From Syntrophorhabdaceae bacterium (GTDB lineage: Bacteria; Desulfobacterota; Syntrophorhabdia; Syntrophorhabdales; Syntrophorhabdaceae): DNA of 64,000 bases. The stretch lies in NCBI GenBank assembly GCA_028698615.1, contig JAQVWF010000004.1, positions 32,888 through 96,887 of the forward strand, written 5' to 3'. How positions within the stretch are numbered: position 1 is the stretch's first letter; each line of letters starts with the position of its first letter. Below, in pieces: positions 1 to 9,076 of this stretch. The translations under genes were made by a program, and so were the position numbers. The notes beneath the pieces were generated by a model that saw nothing but the letters and a program-made list of their open reading frames with translations, ran no database searches and was not told the origin of the DNA.

Positions 1-2670
1 TTCGAAGACCTCCCTGGTCTTCCGGCGAAGGCCGAGAGCCCTGTACGTTATGTACAGCTTTATTCTGCCGTCTTGCATGGAGCTTGTCAAATCTTTCGCA
101 TAAGCGGCCTCGCCTTTTTGGGAGAGCTCCTCCTTCATCTCGTCAAGCATACGCATGCGAAGCCCGTAATCGACAGGCATCCTGTTGTCGGGGTCGACGA
201 GTCTGAAATCCCATATCTCCGTTCCCTGGTAGAAATCGGGTATTCCAGGGGAACATATCTTGAGAAGGGTTTGCGCCGCCGAGTTATACATGCCGTAGAG
301 GGACACCCGCTTTTGAAAAGGAATGAAATCATCGAGAAAAAGGTTTTCCCTGTTCCTGTCGAGAATGGTATCCACGAATACGGTGAGAGCCTCTTCATAT
401 ATCCTGTCCGGGTTTATCCAGCTGGTGTTGACCTTTGCTTCCTTTACCGCCTTGACCATGTAGCCCTTGATCCGTTCCCTGTATGATTCGTGTTGCTCAT
501 CACTCACCGCGCCCAGGGGCCAGCTGCCGACAAGCGTTTGGTAGAGAAGGTACTCTTCGTTTCCGTCAGGTACGCGGCGGTTGTTGACGACGATCTTTTT
601 TCTCCTGTTCAGCTTTGCCCAGAGGATGGAATGCTCCCTCCACTCCCCGGGTATCTCGGAAAGGACGTTTATACGCGCCCGGACATCCTCGCTGCGCTTT
701 GTGTCATGAGTGGAGGATGTGATAAGGGCATAAGGCCAGCTCTTGATGCGCTCTATGTTCTGCCCGTGGAAGGTGTCCGGAGGGGTGCCGAACCTGTCCG
801 GACTGCCGCCGACCTCATTGAGGGATACGAGGCGGTTATAGATGTAGAATGCCGTGTCCTCCACTCCCTTTGCCATGACGGGACCTGTTATCTGCTGGAA
901 CTTCATGGTGAAATCGAGGCGTGCCTGGCGCTCCTCGTCGTTCATGTCGGCAGAAAACTCAAGGAGAAGGACGCTTTTCATGAAGAGGAAGATCGATTCA
1001 TTGAGGCCGGGATTTCTTCTGACAGCCCGGGAGACTGCAAGCTCGATATAATGGCGGTCCCTTTCTTTCACGTCGGGTCCGTTTATGTAGGTCCTGTATA
1101 CGGGAAAGCAGGCAATGACCTCGATGATGGTCTTTATGAGACTGTTCAGGGTAAAATCGCGGGTCTGGCGGTTCATTTCAGTGATCCTGTTCAAACTATG
1201 ACCCAGCGTGTTGATTTCGCTCGACATGGCGGCTTCCATGACCAGCTTCTTGTTCTGGTAGAGCACCTCATGGAAATCCATCCCTATCCGTGTGAACCGT
1301 CTGTAAAGGGCATCGAAGGCCTTCGCGTTCCGGCCGTCCACGAAGAGCCCGCTCAAGGAGTTCAGGAATACATAGCCCGTGGTACTGAACAGGGGCCATT
1401 CCTCGGGCATGATCTCGCCCCTCCCGAGTATCTTCTCCGCGACGATATAGAAAGGCTTGAAGTGCTTCTGCATCTTCAAGGCCTCCTCATAGCGTTTCGA
1501 TATGGTCGATTCTATATAGGTTCTTCCGTAAGGGAGTTCGACGTTCTCCCTGACCTCTTCCACGTGTGATTTCATTGCTATGGCGAAGCATTGCCGCTGG
1601 AGGCGGTCGAAGTATTCCGAAGGGTCATAGAGACCGTCCGGGTGGTCCACCCTCAAACCGGTGACGCTTCCGGCTTCGATGAGCTCGAAGACAAAGCGAT
1701 GCGTCTCCTCGAAGACCACGGGGTCTTCCACCCTGATGGCGGCGAGGCTGTTGATGTCAAAAAACCTCCTGTAGTTGATCTCTTCCGTTGCAACCTGCCA
1801 GTACGACAGCCGGTATATCTGTCTGGACAGCAGATCGTCAAGGAGGTCGAAACTCTTCTGGTCGCCCGCTGTACCGTTGAAAACTGCTATGTTCCTCTCC
1901 ACGAAGGCACGTATGTCCGTATTGCTTCGATACATCTCGTTGAGCCTTTTCTTTATGATCTCTTTTTCCCGGATCCGCTCGGCCGCCATTTCCGGATCTG
2001 TCTCGAGATATGTGGGAAGTCTTCCCGTCGAAGCCACGATGCTGAGGAACTCGTCGAAACATGTCGTGCCGCGGATGCTCTCCTCGAGGTCCTCTATCTT
2101 CCAGGAAAGGATGTCAGAGTATGTTTCAGGAAGAAGAGGCAGCTTGCTGTCATAGACGCAGACAAAAAAGGAGCCTTCCTCGAACCTCAACTGGATCTGT
2201 TTGTTCTCAAGGGCGACCCCGTACTGGTCCCCGAGAAAGGGCAGAAGGATCTTGTTGCACAGTTCCTTCTTGACCGGGTCCCAGTCGATGTCAAAAAAAC
2301 CGCTGCACGACGAAGCCAGCCCATTTTCCAGGAGGTCCATCCAGTATTGATTGTTGCTGTCGATGCACATGTGGTTGGGAACGATGTCAAGGATCTGTCC
2401 CATATCGTTATCCCGCAGTGTCTTTACGAAGAGATCGTAGTCCGCCGGGGTGCCGACCTCGGGATTTATCCTGGTGGGGTCTGTGATGTCATAACCGTGA
2501 AGACTGCCGGGATGGGCCGCAAGGTAGGGGGACGCGTAGAGGTCGGTGATGCCCAGTTCCTTGAGATAGGGGATTATCGCCGCGGCCGCGCTGAACCGGA
2601 AGCCGTGATTGAATTGGACCCTGTACGTCGAAAGAGGTATCCGCAGATTTCGGAAGACGGGTTTTTCCAT
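1..2670 (-). CDS. treY: Malto-oligosyltrehalose synthase (TreY), 3' end cut by window edge
   Basis: GH13 enzyme that isomerises the reducing-end alpha-1,4 bond of a glucan to alpha-1,1, giving maltooligosyl-trehalose for TreZ. I translated it from the minus strand: 890 codons run to the window edge without a stop. The N-terminus shows the family hallmark STYRVQFNHGF and then YLKELGITDLYASPYL and GSLHGYD. DIVPNHM follows. The nucleophile Asp is near residue 342 in GLRVDHPDGLYDP and the acid/base Glu near 412 in YIVAEKIL. The ATG starts 2 nt after the treZ stop, with a GAGGA Shine-Dalgarno inside the end of treZ, so the two are surely co-translated. Identity is secure; only the C-terminus is missing. 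Confidence 0.95.
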   Translation of the reverse strand, partial: MEKPVFRNLRIPLSTYRVQFNHGFRFSAAAAIIPYLKELGITDLYASPYLAAHPGSLHGYDITDPTRINPEVGTPADYDLFVKTLRDNDMGQILDIVPNHMCIDSNNQYWMDLLENGLASSCSGFFDIDWDPVKKELCNKILLPFLGDQYGVALENKQIQLRFEEGSFFVCVYDSKLPLLPETYSDILSWKIEDLEESIRGTTCFDEFLSIVASTGRLPTYLETDPEMAAERIREKEIIKKRLNEMYRSNTDIRAFVERNIAVFNGTAGDQKSFDLLDDLLSRQIYRLSYWQVATEEINYRRFFDINSLAAIRVEDPVVFEETHRFVFELIEAGSVTGLRVDHPDGLYDPSEYFDRLQRQCFAIAMKSHVEEVRENVELPYGRTYIESTISKRYEEALKMQKHFKPFYIVAEKILGRGEIMPEEWPLFSTTGYVFLNSLSGLFVDGRNAKAFDALYRRFTRIGMDFHEVLYQNKKLVMEAAMSSEINTLGHSLNRITEMNRQTRDFTLNSLIKTIIEVIACFPVYRTYINGPDVKERDRHYIELAVSRAVRRNPGLNESIFLFMKSVLLLEFSADMNDEERQARLDFTMKFQQITGPVMAKGVEDTAFYIYNRLVSLNEVGGSPDRFGTPPDTFHGQNIERIKSWPYALITSSTHDTKRSEDVRARINVLSEIPGEWREHSILWAKLNRRKKIVVNNRRVPDGNEEYLLYQTLVGSWPLGAVSDEQHESYRERIKGYMVKAVKEAKVNTSWINPDRIYEEALTVFVDTILDRNRENLFLDDFIPFQKRVSLYGMYNSAAQTLLKICSPGIPDFYQGTEIWDFRLVDPDNRMPVDYGLRMRMLDEMKEELSQKGEAAYAKDLTSSMQDGRIKLYITYRALGLRRKTREVFE

Positions 2671-2672
2671 AA

Positions 2673-4553
2673 CTAGTTCCTCGGGTGTTCCATATATTGT
2701 TCTCTTCTGTATACGACGGCATTCAAGGGGCCGAGAGAAAACTGGGCCCCGGCCCTCGCTGAAATACGTGCCGGCGCCGTTTCGCCGCTTCCGCCCCACT
2801 GTGGTGAAAGCGTGTCGACGATCTTCAGCCATGAGCCTTCATGGAGAGGTGACGCAAGGGATGCCCCCCGTTCATTGAAATTGAAAAAGCAGGCGATATC
2901 GCCTGAGTCCAGAGACATCGTTACACAGACCGGTGCCCTGTCGTCCTGGTACTCGACGGCAGGCCATCCATCTGTTATCTCCCACATCCTGAGAGATCTC
3001 CGCAGTCCGCAGAGGTGCCTGTAGAACGCGAAGATGAGATCGTGGGGTTTTTTGAAGCGAAGCCCCCGGTCTGTTTTTGATCGAAGGAATGTCTCTTCCG
3101 CCTGGGGATCGGGAACCTCAGCGCCAGAGTGGAATCCGGCAAATTCTTCCGTCCTGCCTGTCCTCACGGCCTTGATGAGCTCATCGTCGCCGTGGCTGAC
3201 GAAATACTGGAAGGGGGCCGTTTCCCCGTATTCCTCTCCCATGAAAAGAAGGGGGATGGTCGGCGACATGAGAACGGCGGTGGCTGCCATCCTCAACCTG
3301 TCGGGGTCTACGAGACTGCCGAGGCGTTCGCCACCCGGCCTGTTGCCCACCTGGTCGTGGTTCTGCGAGAATACGACAAATTGCCTGGCAGGCCTGTGCC
3401 GGGACGGGCTGCCATGCGTTCTCCCGCGATAGCGCGAGAACTGTCCCGTGTATACGTAGCCTTCGCGGAAGCTCTTCGCCATGCCTCCAATGGTGCCGAA
3501 ATCAAGATAATAACCTCTCCGCTCTCCCGTCAAAAGGGCATGGAGGGCATGGTGGAAGTCATCATTCCATTGGGCATCAAAGCCGATACCTCCGCTTTCC
3601 CGCGGTGTTACCACGCGGATGTCGTTGAGGTCGCTCTCGGCGATGAGATAGGCCTTCGGCTCGCCGGTGATTGCCGATGCCACGGTTTCGACCAGTTCCT
3701 GGAGGAAGGTCCTGGCGCTGAGATCGAATATGCCGTGGATGGCGTCAAGCCGAAGGGCGTCCACGTGGTAATCCGTGAACCACTCAAGGGCGTTCTCGAT
3801 GAAATAATGGCGCACTTCATCGCTCAGCGCCCCGTCGAAATTCATGGCATCGCCCCATGGTGTCCGGTAGCGGTCCGTGAAATAGGGACCGAACCGGGTG
3901 AGATAATTGCCTTCCGGCCCGAGATGGTTATAGACCACGTCGAGGATAACTGCAAGGCCGTGATCGTGACAGGCGTTTACGAGGCCCTTAAGCCCTGATG
4001 GCCCGCCATAGGTGTTTTGAGGCGCGAAGGGAAAGGTGCCGTCATAACCCCAGTTCCTGCTGCCGGGAAACTGGCTGACGGGCATGAGTTCGACGGCGTT
4101 GACGCCCAATTCCTTGAAGTGATCGAGACAGCCCGCGACGGCCTCAAAGGTTCCCTCGTACGTGAAGGTCCCCACATGGAGTTCGTATATGATGTACTCC
4201 TCGATGGGAAGGCCCCGCCAGCCGTTGTCATCCCAGGAAAAAGAAGAATGATCGACGATACGCGACGGGCCATGCACCCCCTCGGGCTGTGACCGGGATG
4301 CCGGATCGGGCAAGCGATGGTCCCCATCGACGATATATCGGTAAAGATCACCGTCTCCGGCCGCATCCATCCTGCCCTGGAAATAACCCCGGCGTGTCGG
4401 AAGCAGGGTTGCCCTGCGGCTGCCGGAACCCGTTCCGATCTCGACGGATACCGTCCTGGCAAAGGGTGCCCATACCCGGAACGTTGTGGATCCGTCCCCC
4501 GCGGGAAATGCCCCGATGCGCATTCCCGCACCGCTGTCGTTGAGCCGTCTCAT
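2673..4553 (-). CDS. treZ: Malto-oligosyltrehalose trehalohydrolase (TreZ)
   Basis: Releases free trehalose from maltooligosyl-trehalose made by TreY; cytoplasmic GH13 enzyme. It has 626 residues, a usual length. An N-terminal E-set/CBM48-like domain covers about 15-95, then the (beta/alpha)8 barrel. The catalytic triad is visible: nucleophile Asp270 in DALRLDAIHGI, acid/base Glu306 in LIAESDLND, and Asp400 in FSQNHDQVGN. Region I is DVVYNHLGPEG. It lies directly upstream of treY in the same minus-strand operon, 54 nt after treT. An alternative start is Met11 (4523), closer to the conserved MRIGAFP motif; the ORF start is kept here without strong evidence. Confidence 0.95.
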   Translation of the reverse strand: MRRLNDSGAGMRIGAFPAGDGSTTFRVWAPFARTVSVEIGTGSGSRRATLLPTRRGYFQGRMDAAGDGDLYRYIVDGDHRLPDPASRSQPEGVHGPSRIVDHSSFSWDDNGWRGLPIEEYIIYELHVGTFTYEGTFEAVAGCLDHFKELGVNAVELMPVSQFPGSRNWGYDGTFPFAPQNTYGGPSGLKGLVNACHDHGLAVILDVVYNHLGPEGNYLTRFGPYFTDRYRTPWGDAMNFDGALSDEVRHYFIENALEWFTDYHVDALRLDAIHGIFDLSARTFLQELVETVASAITGEPKAYLIAESDLNDIRVVTPRESGGIGFDAQWNDDFHHALHALLTGERRGYYLDFGTIGGMAKSFREGYVYTGQFSRYRGRTHGSPSRHRPARQFVVFSQNHDQVGNRPGGERLGSLVDPDRLRMAATAVLMSPTIPLLFMGEEYGETAPFQYFVSHGDDELIKAVRTGRTEEFAGFHSGAEVPDPQAEETFLRSKTDRGLRFKKPHDLIFAFYRHLCGLRRSLRMWEITDGWPAVEYQDDRAPVCVTMSLDSGDIACFFNFNERGASLASPLHEGSWLKIVDTLSPQWGGSGETAPARISARAGAQFSLGPLNAVVYRREQYMEHPRN

Positions 4554-4607
4554 ATTTGACCAGTATAGCGGAACATCATGGCATGCAAGTTGCGGTCTCC
4601 CCTCTCC

Positions 4608-5819
4608 CTACAGTTCTACCAGGCTATTGGTCTTTGCAGAGAGCGTGTACCACACGGCCAGGTAATCGCGGATCTGGCGCGTGATGAGAAAATTCTGACG
4701 CACGTATTCACGGGCCTGCTCTCCCATCCGCTGTGCCATCTCGACGTTGTTGAGGAGCTGACGTATCCTGAAGGCCGTTCCTTCGATCGAATGGACGAGA
4801 AAACCCGTGACCCCATGGGTGATCTGAAGCGGTATGCCGCCCACCGCTCCCCCGATGACGGGCTTGCCTTTCCACATGCCTTCCGCCACGGTAAGACCGA
4901 AGCCTTCCTTGAGCGACTTTTGAAGTATGACCGTGGCCATTCGCTGCAGGGCGTTGATATCCTTGTCGCTGAAAGGAGGCAGCAGAAGGATGCGGATATC
5001 AGGATCATCAGAGGCAAACTGCCGGACCTCGCGCAGTACTTCGGCGCCTTCGGGGTCATCCGCGGCCGGGCTTCCCGCCAGGACCAGGATACAGTCGTTA
5101 TATTTCTTTACGGCCCTGTAAGCCATGATGACACCGGTGGGATCCTTGAACCTGTCAAAACGGGAAACCTGAAGGATGATCGGCCTGTCCGTGGGAATGC
5201 CGAGACGCTCCGCCGTTTCGGCGATCTCTTCATCGGTGAGCTCCCGGTTTTTTTCGGCAAGCGGGTCGATTGAAGGAGGAATGATGAATTCGTTGATGCC
5301 CAGTGCGCCGGCAAAACGGGAAACGGAATAGATGGCAGCGTCGAATTTCCTCGCATATTCGCCAATATGGCCAAAGACGTCTTTCTGCGGATTTGAGACG
5401 TCGATGTGGCAGCGCCAGATCCAGACGCCTTCCTTGCGGAAAGTGGCGAGGGGGATGGGCTGGGGATCATGTATCAGCACCGCGTCGGCATTGAGGTCCA
5501 GGCTCAGGGCGTTCTTTTCGTTGACCTCAAAATGATGTTCCCACATCTGTTTGTCGATGAATTCCGTATATCCCTGAAGGGAGTTGTGCACTTTCTTCGT
5601 CATGTCGAAGAACTTTTCGTCACCTGTAATGATGTCCCACCGGGCGTTGATCCCGAGACTCAACATGATGGGGATCATTCTCTGCAGTATCTCGGCGACG
5701 CCGCCGCCTTCACGGGTGGAATTGATATGGAGAAAGGTCTTCCCCGCAAGATGGTCCGCCAGCTTCCGAAGAAGAAGGAGGTCCCCTCTCGGCGCGATGC
5801 CGGCATATGATTCTAGCAT
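4608..5819 (-). CDS. treT: Trehalose synthase TreT, GT4 family glycosyltransferase
   Basis: Likely trehalose glycosyltransferring synthase, joining glucose from a nucleotide-glucose donor to glucose to form trehalose (known for the TreT family). It is 403 residues with a GT-B fold: N-terminal acceptor half with STREGGGVAEILQRM and LIHDPQP, then the nucleotide-sugar half with LQVSRFDRFKDP and the retaining-GT4 EX7E motif in KEGFGLTVAEGMWKGKPVIG. It overlaps the upstream DUF5752 gene by 7 nt and precedes treZ-treY, so two independent trehalose routes share one operon. The donor sugar cannot be read from sequence. A trehalose phosphorylase of the same fold is an alternative. Confidence 0.85.
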   Translation of the reverse strand: MLESYAGIAPRGDLLLLRKLADHLAGKTFLHINSTREGGGVAEILQRMIPIMLSLGINARWDIITGDEKFFDMTKKVHNSLQGYTEFIDKQMWEHHFEVNEKNALSLDLNADAVLIHDPQPIPLATFRKEGVWIWRCHIDVSNPQKDVFGHIGEYARKFDAAIYSVSRFAGALGINEFIIPPSIDPLAEKNRELTDEEIAETAERLGIPTDRPIILQVSRFDRFKDPTGVIMAYRAVKKYNDCILVLAGSPAADDPEGAEVLREVRQFASDDPDIRILLLPPFSDKDINALQRMATVILQKSLKEGFGLTVAEGMWKGKPVIGGAVGGIPLQITHGVTGFLVHSIEGTAFRIRQLLNNVEMAQRMGEQAREYVRQNFLITRQIRDYLAVWYTLSAKTNSLVEL

Positions 5820-6502
5820 GGCCTCACCCCCGTCTTTTCCATATCGGAGCTCACTTCCTCCATGATGATCCCCGAAATGTGCGTCCTTATCTCTTCCGCA
5901 TTATGCATGAAGGGGTCGATGGCCCGTATCTTTGCCGCCAGTTCTTTCTTGCCGAGCACCTCGTCGACCCATCGGGAGAAGTCGTCTGTCCCCCCGGGAA
6001 CACGTATGCGGGCCTCGTGAAAATGATAGTAGATACAGCCGCTGTCCACAAATTTCATGGCAAGGAAGAACTCCGCGAGATTGTTGGCGCAGACGCCGAC
6101 AGGAAAGACGAAGGTGACGGTCTCATTGAAGAAGAACTCGTCTCCGGGAAGGGCATAGCGCGGCTCCGGGAACACTTCCAGATAGGAATCGATGACGGCG
6201 ACAAGCGCTGCACGAAGGTCAGCTATTGTTTCGCACGAGTAGGGATCGATATTGGACAACTGCTCGGCCAACGCCCGCTCCTCAAGGCTTTCGCCGGCCC
6301 ACTGGGCGAAATCGTTGGTGTACTCGAGAATATGTTCCTTCAGGAAATACTGGTACGTGTGATGAAATAACGAATCATTGCTCACCGTCTCGATTATCTC
6401 CCGCAATTCCTTCAGATTTGCGGCCTTGTTGCCCGTCGATTTTATGATGGTTATGCACTGTCTGAAAGCGAAAGGGCTTTCCAATTGTTCGAGACCTTCC
6501 AT
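5813..6502 (-). CDS. DUF5752 family protein, partner of TreT
   Basis: A 229-residue soluble protein with no signal peptide or membrane segment and no catalytic motif that I recognise. It appears to contain two related halves: an alpha-helical part with the repeated pattern of an FxxW-containing helix followed by an xxIDP(Y/F) turn, seen once around ALAEQLSNIDPYS and again around LAAKIRAIDPFMH. Genes of the DUF5752 type are, as far as I recall, found next to TreT-like glycosyltransferases. Here the reading frames overlap by 7 nt, which implies translational coupling. A regulatory or structural partner of TreT is a reasonable guess but not shown. The family assignment is from memory. Confidence 0.65.
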   Translation of the reverse strand: MEGLEQLESPFAFRQCITIIKSTGNKAANLKELREIIETVSNDSLFHHTYQYFLKEHILEYTNDFAQWAGESLEERALAEQLSNIDPYSCETIADLRAALVAVIDSYLEVFPEPRYALPGDEFFFNETVTFVFPVGVCANNLAEFFLAMKFVDSGCIYYHFHEARIRVPGGTDDFSRWVDEVLGKKELAAKIRAIDPFMHNAEEIRTHISGIIMEEVSSDMEKTGVRPC

Positions 6503-6565
6503 TGTTGTACCTCGCTGAATGAAGCCGGTCCTTTGGAACCGGTCCCTGTTCCCTGTTTCACGACC

Positions 6566-6814
6566 CTATCTTTTCGGCACCCCGGCAATAGTCTCCGGCT
6601 CCTTCCCCGCCGCCTTCTGTTTCTTTGACATGCGCAGGAAAAGCGATACGAGGATGCCTATGGCTACTCCGGATATGGCGGAAAGGAAGATGACTATGGC
6701 GAGGGATGCCTGAAAGGTCCACACAAGGAATGAGACGGTAACGGGCTGTGAATTCTGGGTGGACAATACGGCCACGAGAATGACGATACAGACGATAAGA
6801 ACAAGAAAACGCAT
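6566..6814 (-). CDS. LapA-domain (DUF1049) small inner-membrane protein
   Basis: An 82-residue protein with two transmembrane helices (MRFLVLIVCIVILVAVL and the stretch ASLAIVIFLSAISGVAIGIL) and a basic cytoplasmic tail. The TQNSQPVTVSFLVW segment between the helices is typical of LapA/DUF1049 proteins, which in enterobacteria help control lipopolysaccharide synthesis. I chose the ATG at 6814, because GGGAGG lies 4 nt before it; a start 27 nt further upstream is possible. It sits between the glucosyl-phosphoglycerate synthase-like gene and the trehalose genes on the same strand. Its role in this operon is unknown. Confidence 0.75.
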   Translation of the reverse strand: MRFLVLIVCIVILVAVLSTQNSQPVTVSFLVWTFQASLAIVIFLSAISGVAIGILVSLFLRMSKKQKAAGKEPETIAGVPKR

Positions 6815-6857
6815 CCTTCCTCCCTGCCGGCGCTTATTCAAACCGGTCCCGTGCTCT

Positions 6858-8069
6858 TTACGAGCGATTATCCTCCTCGACTGCCTCCTGGATCCTGTCG
6901 AGCATGTCAGGCAATGCCGCCGTCACCCTGTCCCAGCTTGAAATGAGGGGAACGCCCATGGGGTCCTTCGTAATGACATCCGCGGCCCTTTTTATTCCCC
7001 TCGTGAAGGTTTCCACGGAAAGACTCTCTTCGTGACGGTCGAAACGCAGGCTGTTTATCGAGGCATCATCCTCATATCGCTTCAGCATGTCCTGGGCGGT
7101 GCGTGTGTAGGTGGCGAAGAGCGTCTTGAAGAACCCGTCGGAAAAGACTATCCCCTCGGAGGCAAGTGTCCGGAATATGGACTTGCAGATGTCCACGCAC
7201 ATCTTGTTGAGGCCCTTGGAGGCGTCTTCGGGGGAAAGCTCCTGGTGTTTGTGTTCGTAGTTCTCGGATATATCGACCTGGCAGACGCGGTTTATCGAGG
7301 TGTTCTTGTACACCTCCGCCAGCGTGCCGACCTCAAGGCCCCAGTCGCCGGGGATCTTGTTGATGCGGGCAAGATTGACGTCCATGGAAAACTCGCCCGC
7401 AAGGATGTACCGGAAACTGTCGAAGAAAACGAGGAGGGGATGATAACCGATGATCTTTTGAAGCGCCCTTATGAGAGGGGTCACCAGCAGCCGGGTGACC
7501 CTGCCATGCATCTTGTCCGTTACCCTCGTGTAGAAACCCTTACAGAAATCGTAATCAAGACTGGGGTTTGTGACGGGATAGCAGAGCCTTGCCAGCATAT
7601 CACGCGTGTACGTCAGGATGTCGCAATCATGGAGCGCGATGGCGCTGAACTCCCGCCGCGCCAGCACGTAGCCGTAAGCCATCCATACAGAGCGCCCCTT
7701 GCCTTCGAGGCCCGTGGGGAGATCCTCTGCCTCGATGGCGCGGTACAATTTCTTCATCCTTTTTCCGTTGTTCCATATGACGCATATCTTCTGGGGAAGG
7801 GTGGAGAAGAACCGCCGTGCGTTGTTGAACTCGCTGTCCGATGCAGGGCCCAGGGTTACGACGATCTCCTTGATATAATTCACCTTCTTGAGCTCTTCGA
7901 CGATTCTGGTGAGCGCGGGGCCGGAAAGCTCGCTGTACAGCGAGGGAAGGACAAGGGCTATCGGTCTGTCGTGGGCGAACCTCGCGAGCCTTGACTCCAT
8001 CTCTTCCAGATTGTTCTTTCCCAATCTGTGCAGCGTGGCTACGGCGCCGGTCTGGTAAAAATCGGACAT
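6858..8069 (-). CDS. Glucosyl-3-phosphoglycerate synthase-like GT81 glycosyltransferase
   Basis: GT-A glycosyltransferase of 403 residues resembling GpgS, which transfers glucose from a nucleotide sugar to 3-phosphoglycerate, the first step to glucosylglycerate. The nucleotide-binding start is RPIALVLPSLYSEL and the metal-binding acidic motif is in ALHDCDILTY. The later DWGLEVGTLAEVY segment is characteristic of this family. The start at 8069 (MSDFYQTG) has GGAGG 5 nt before it; the longer ORF has no such site. The gene is divergent from a HAD phosphatase of the mannosyl/glucosyl-phosphoglycerate phosphatase family, which supports the pathway. The sugar (glucose or mannose) is not certain. 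Confidence 0.75.
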   Translation of the reverse strand: MSDFYQTGAVATLHRLGKNNLEEMESRLARFAHDRPIALVLPSLYSELSGPALTRIVEELKKVNYIKEIVVTLGPASDSEFNNARRFFSTLPQKICVIWNNGKRMKKLYRAIEAEDLPTGLEGKGRSVWMAYGYVLARREFSAIALHDCDILTYTRDMLARLCYPVTNPSLDYDFCKGFYTRVTDKMHGRVTRLLVTPLIRALQKIIGYHPLLVFFDSFRYILAGEFSMDVNLARINKIPGDWGLEVGTLAEVYKNTSINRVCQVDISENYEHKHQELSPEDASKGLNKMCVDICKSIFRTLASEGIVFSDGFFKTLFATYTRTAQDMLKRYEDDASINSLRFDRHEESLSVETFTRGIKRAADVITKDPMGVPLISSWDRVTAALPDMLDRIQEAVEEDNRS

Positions 8070-8122
8070 ACGCGCCTCCTTGATATAGTCTAGCACTCTA
8101 GCCGAGTAGCAAAGCAAAATAT

Positions 8123-8136
8123 GTAAACTGTTTTAC
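8123..8136. promoter_or_regulatory. Palindrome GTAAA-CTGT-TTTAC in the gpgS/gpgP divergent intergenic region
   Basis: Perfect 5-bp inverted repeat GTAAA/TTTAC around a 4-nt centre, lying between the divergent synthase and phosphatase starts. It shares the 9-mer CTGTTTTAC with a palindrome upstream of the crp gene at 12588. It may be an operator; no binding protein is known from the sequence. Confidence 0.35.
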
Positions 8137-8210
8137 GCTTCCCTTGGGCCATGCAACGATAGCATAATATATATATGATACCACACCGTGTCGACAAAGG
8201 ATACAGCGGT

Positions 8211-9062
8211 ATGCGCCCGGGAAGACCGGGGAAGGGTGTCCGGGCCGTTGTTTTCACGGATCTCGATGGAACGCTCCTCGACGCGCGGACCTATTCCTTT
8301 GAGGCGGCTTTGCCCGCACTCGAAAACCTGAGGGACCGGCATATACCCCTTGTCGTCTGTTCGAGCAAAACAAGGGCCGAGATCGAGCACTACCGGGTAA
8401 TGCTGGGAAACGGAGATCCTTTTATCTCCGAGAACGGCGGAGCGGTTTTCGTGCCCAGAGGGTATTTTTCGGGAAATGCGGGATCATGGGTCAACCCCGA
8501 GGAAGATGAAGGACATTCCCATTTTGTCCTGAGGCTTGGCGCCAGGTACGAGGAGCTTCGCAGAGCGATCGGGGAACTTCGCGAAGAAGGATTTGACGTT
8601 CGCGGGTTCGGCGACATGACCGCTCGGGAAATAGCCGCGGCAACGGGCCTTTCCTTGAACGAGGCGGTCATGGCGGCGGAGCGGGAATTCGATGAACCTT
8701 TTCTTTTCAGTGGTGACGAGGCAGCACGCGAAAGCCTGGTACGCTGTGTCACGGGTAAGGGTTTCAATATCACCCGGGGTCTTTTCTATCACTTAATGGG
8801 GGAAAGCGACAAGGGAAGGGCCGTTTCCATTCTTATCGAAATGTTCCGGAAGGAATATGGCCAGATCCTGACCGTGGCGCTGGGGGACAGTCCCAACGAC
8901 CTGCCCATGCTCCAATGCGTTGAACACCCCGTTATCGTGGAAAAGCACGGGGGCGGTTACGATCCGGTCCTTGCCGGGCAGAATTTCAGGCGGGCGCAAG
9001 GCGCGGGACCTGAGGGCTGGAACGGGGCGGTGATGGATATCCTCGCCAAAAATGACCAATAA
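8211..9062 (+). CDS. Mannosyl/glucosyl-3-phosphoglycerate phosphatase family HAD protein
   Basis: HAD-superfamily phosphatase, 283 residues, expected to dephosphorylate glucosyl- or mannosyl-3-phosphoglycerate to the compatible solute. HAD motif I is VVFTDLDGTLLD, motif II CSSKTRAEIE, and motif IV GDSPNDLPML; the C2-type cap lies between II and IV, as in MpgP/YedP proteins. I prefer the ATG at 8211, which has AAAGGA 9 nt upstream; the ATG at 8175 sits within an AT-rich stretch that looks like a -10 region. It is divergent from the GT81 synthase. The gene ends inside a CCAATAA-type repeat unit (around 9050-9068), which supplies its last codons and stop. Substrate is inferred from context. Confidence 0.8.
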   Translation: MRPGRPGKGVRAVVFTDLDGTLLDARTYSFEAALPALENLRDRHIPLVVCSSKTRAEIEHYRVMLGNGDPFISENGGAVFVPRGYFSGNAGSWVNPEEDEGHSHFVLRLGARYEELRRAIGELREEGFDVRGFGDMTAREIAAATGLSLNEAVMAAEREFDEPFLFSGDEAARESLVRCVTGKGFNITRGLFYHLMGESDKGRAVSILIEMFRKEYGQILTVALGDSPNDLPMLQCVEHPVIVEKHGGGYDPVLAGQNFRRAQGAGPEGWNGAVMDILAKNDQ

Positions 9063-9076
9063 CCATTTCGTTTCTC

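Noticed and set aside
73-2676. Several plus-strand frames of 120-360 residues over the first 2.7 kb
   Set aside because: They are complements of treY, whose minus-strand frame shows clear GH13 motifs and runs off the window.
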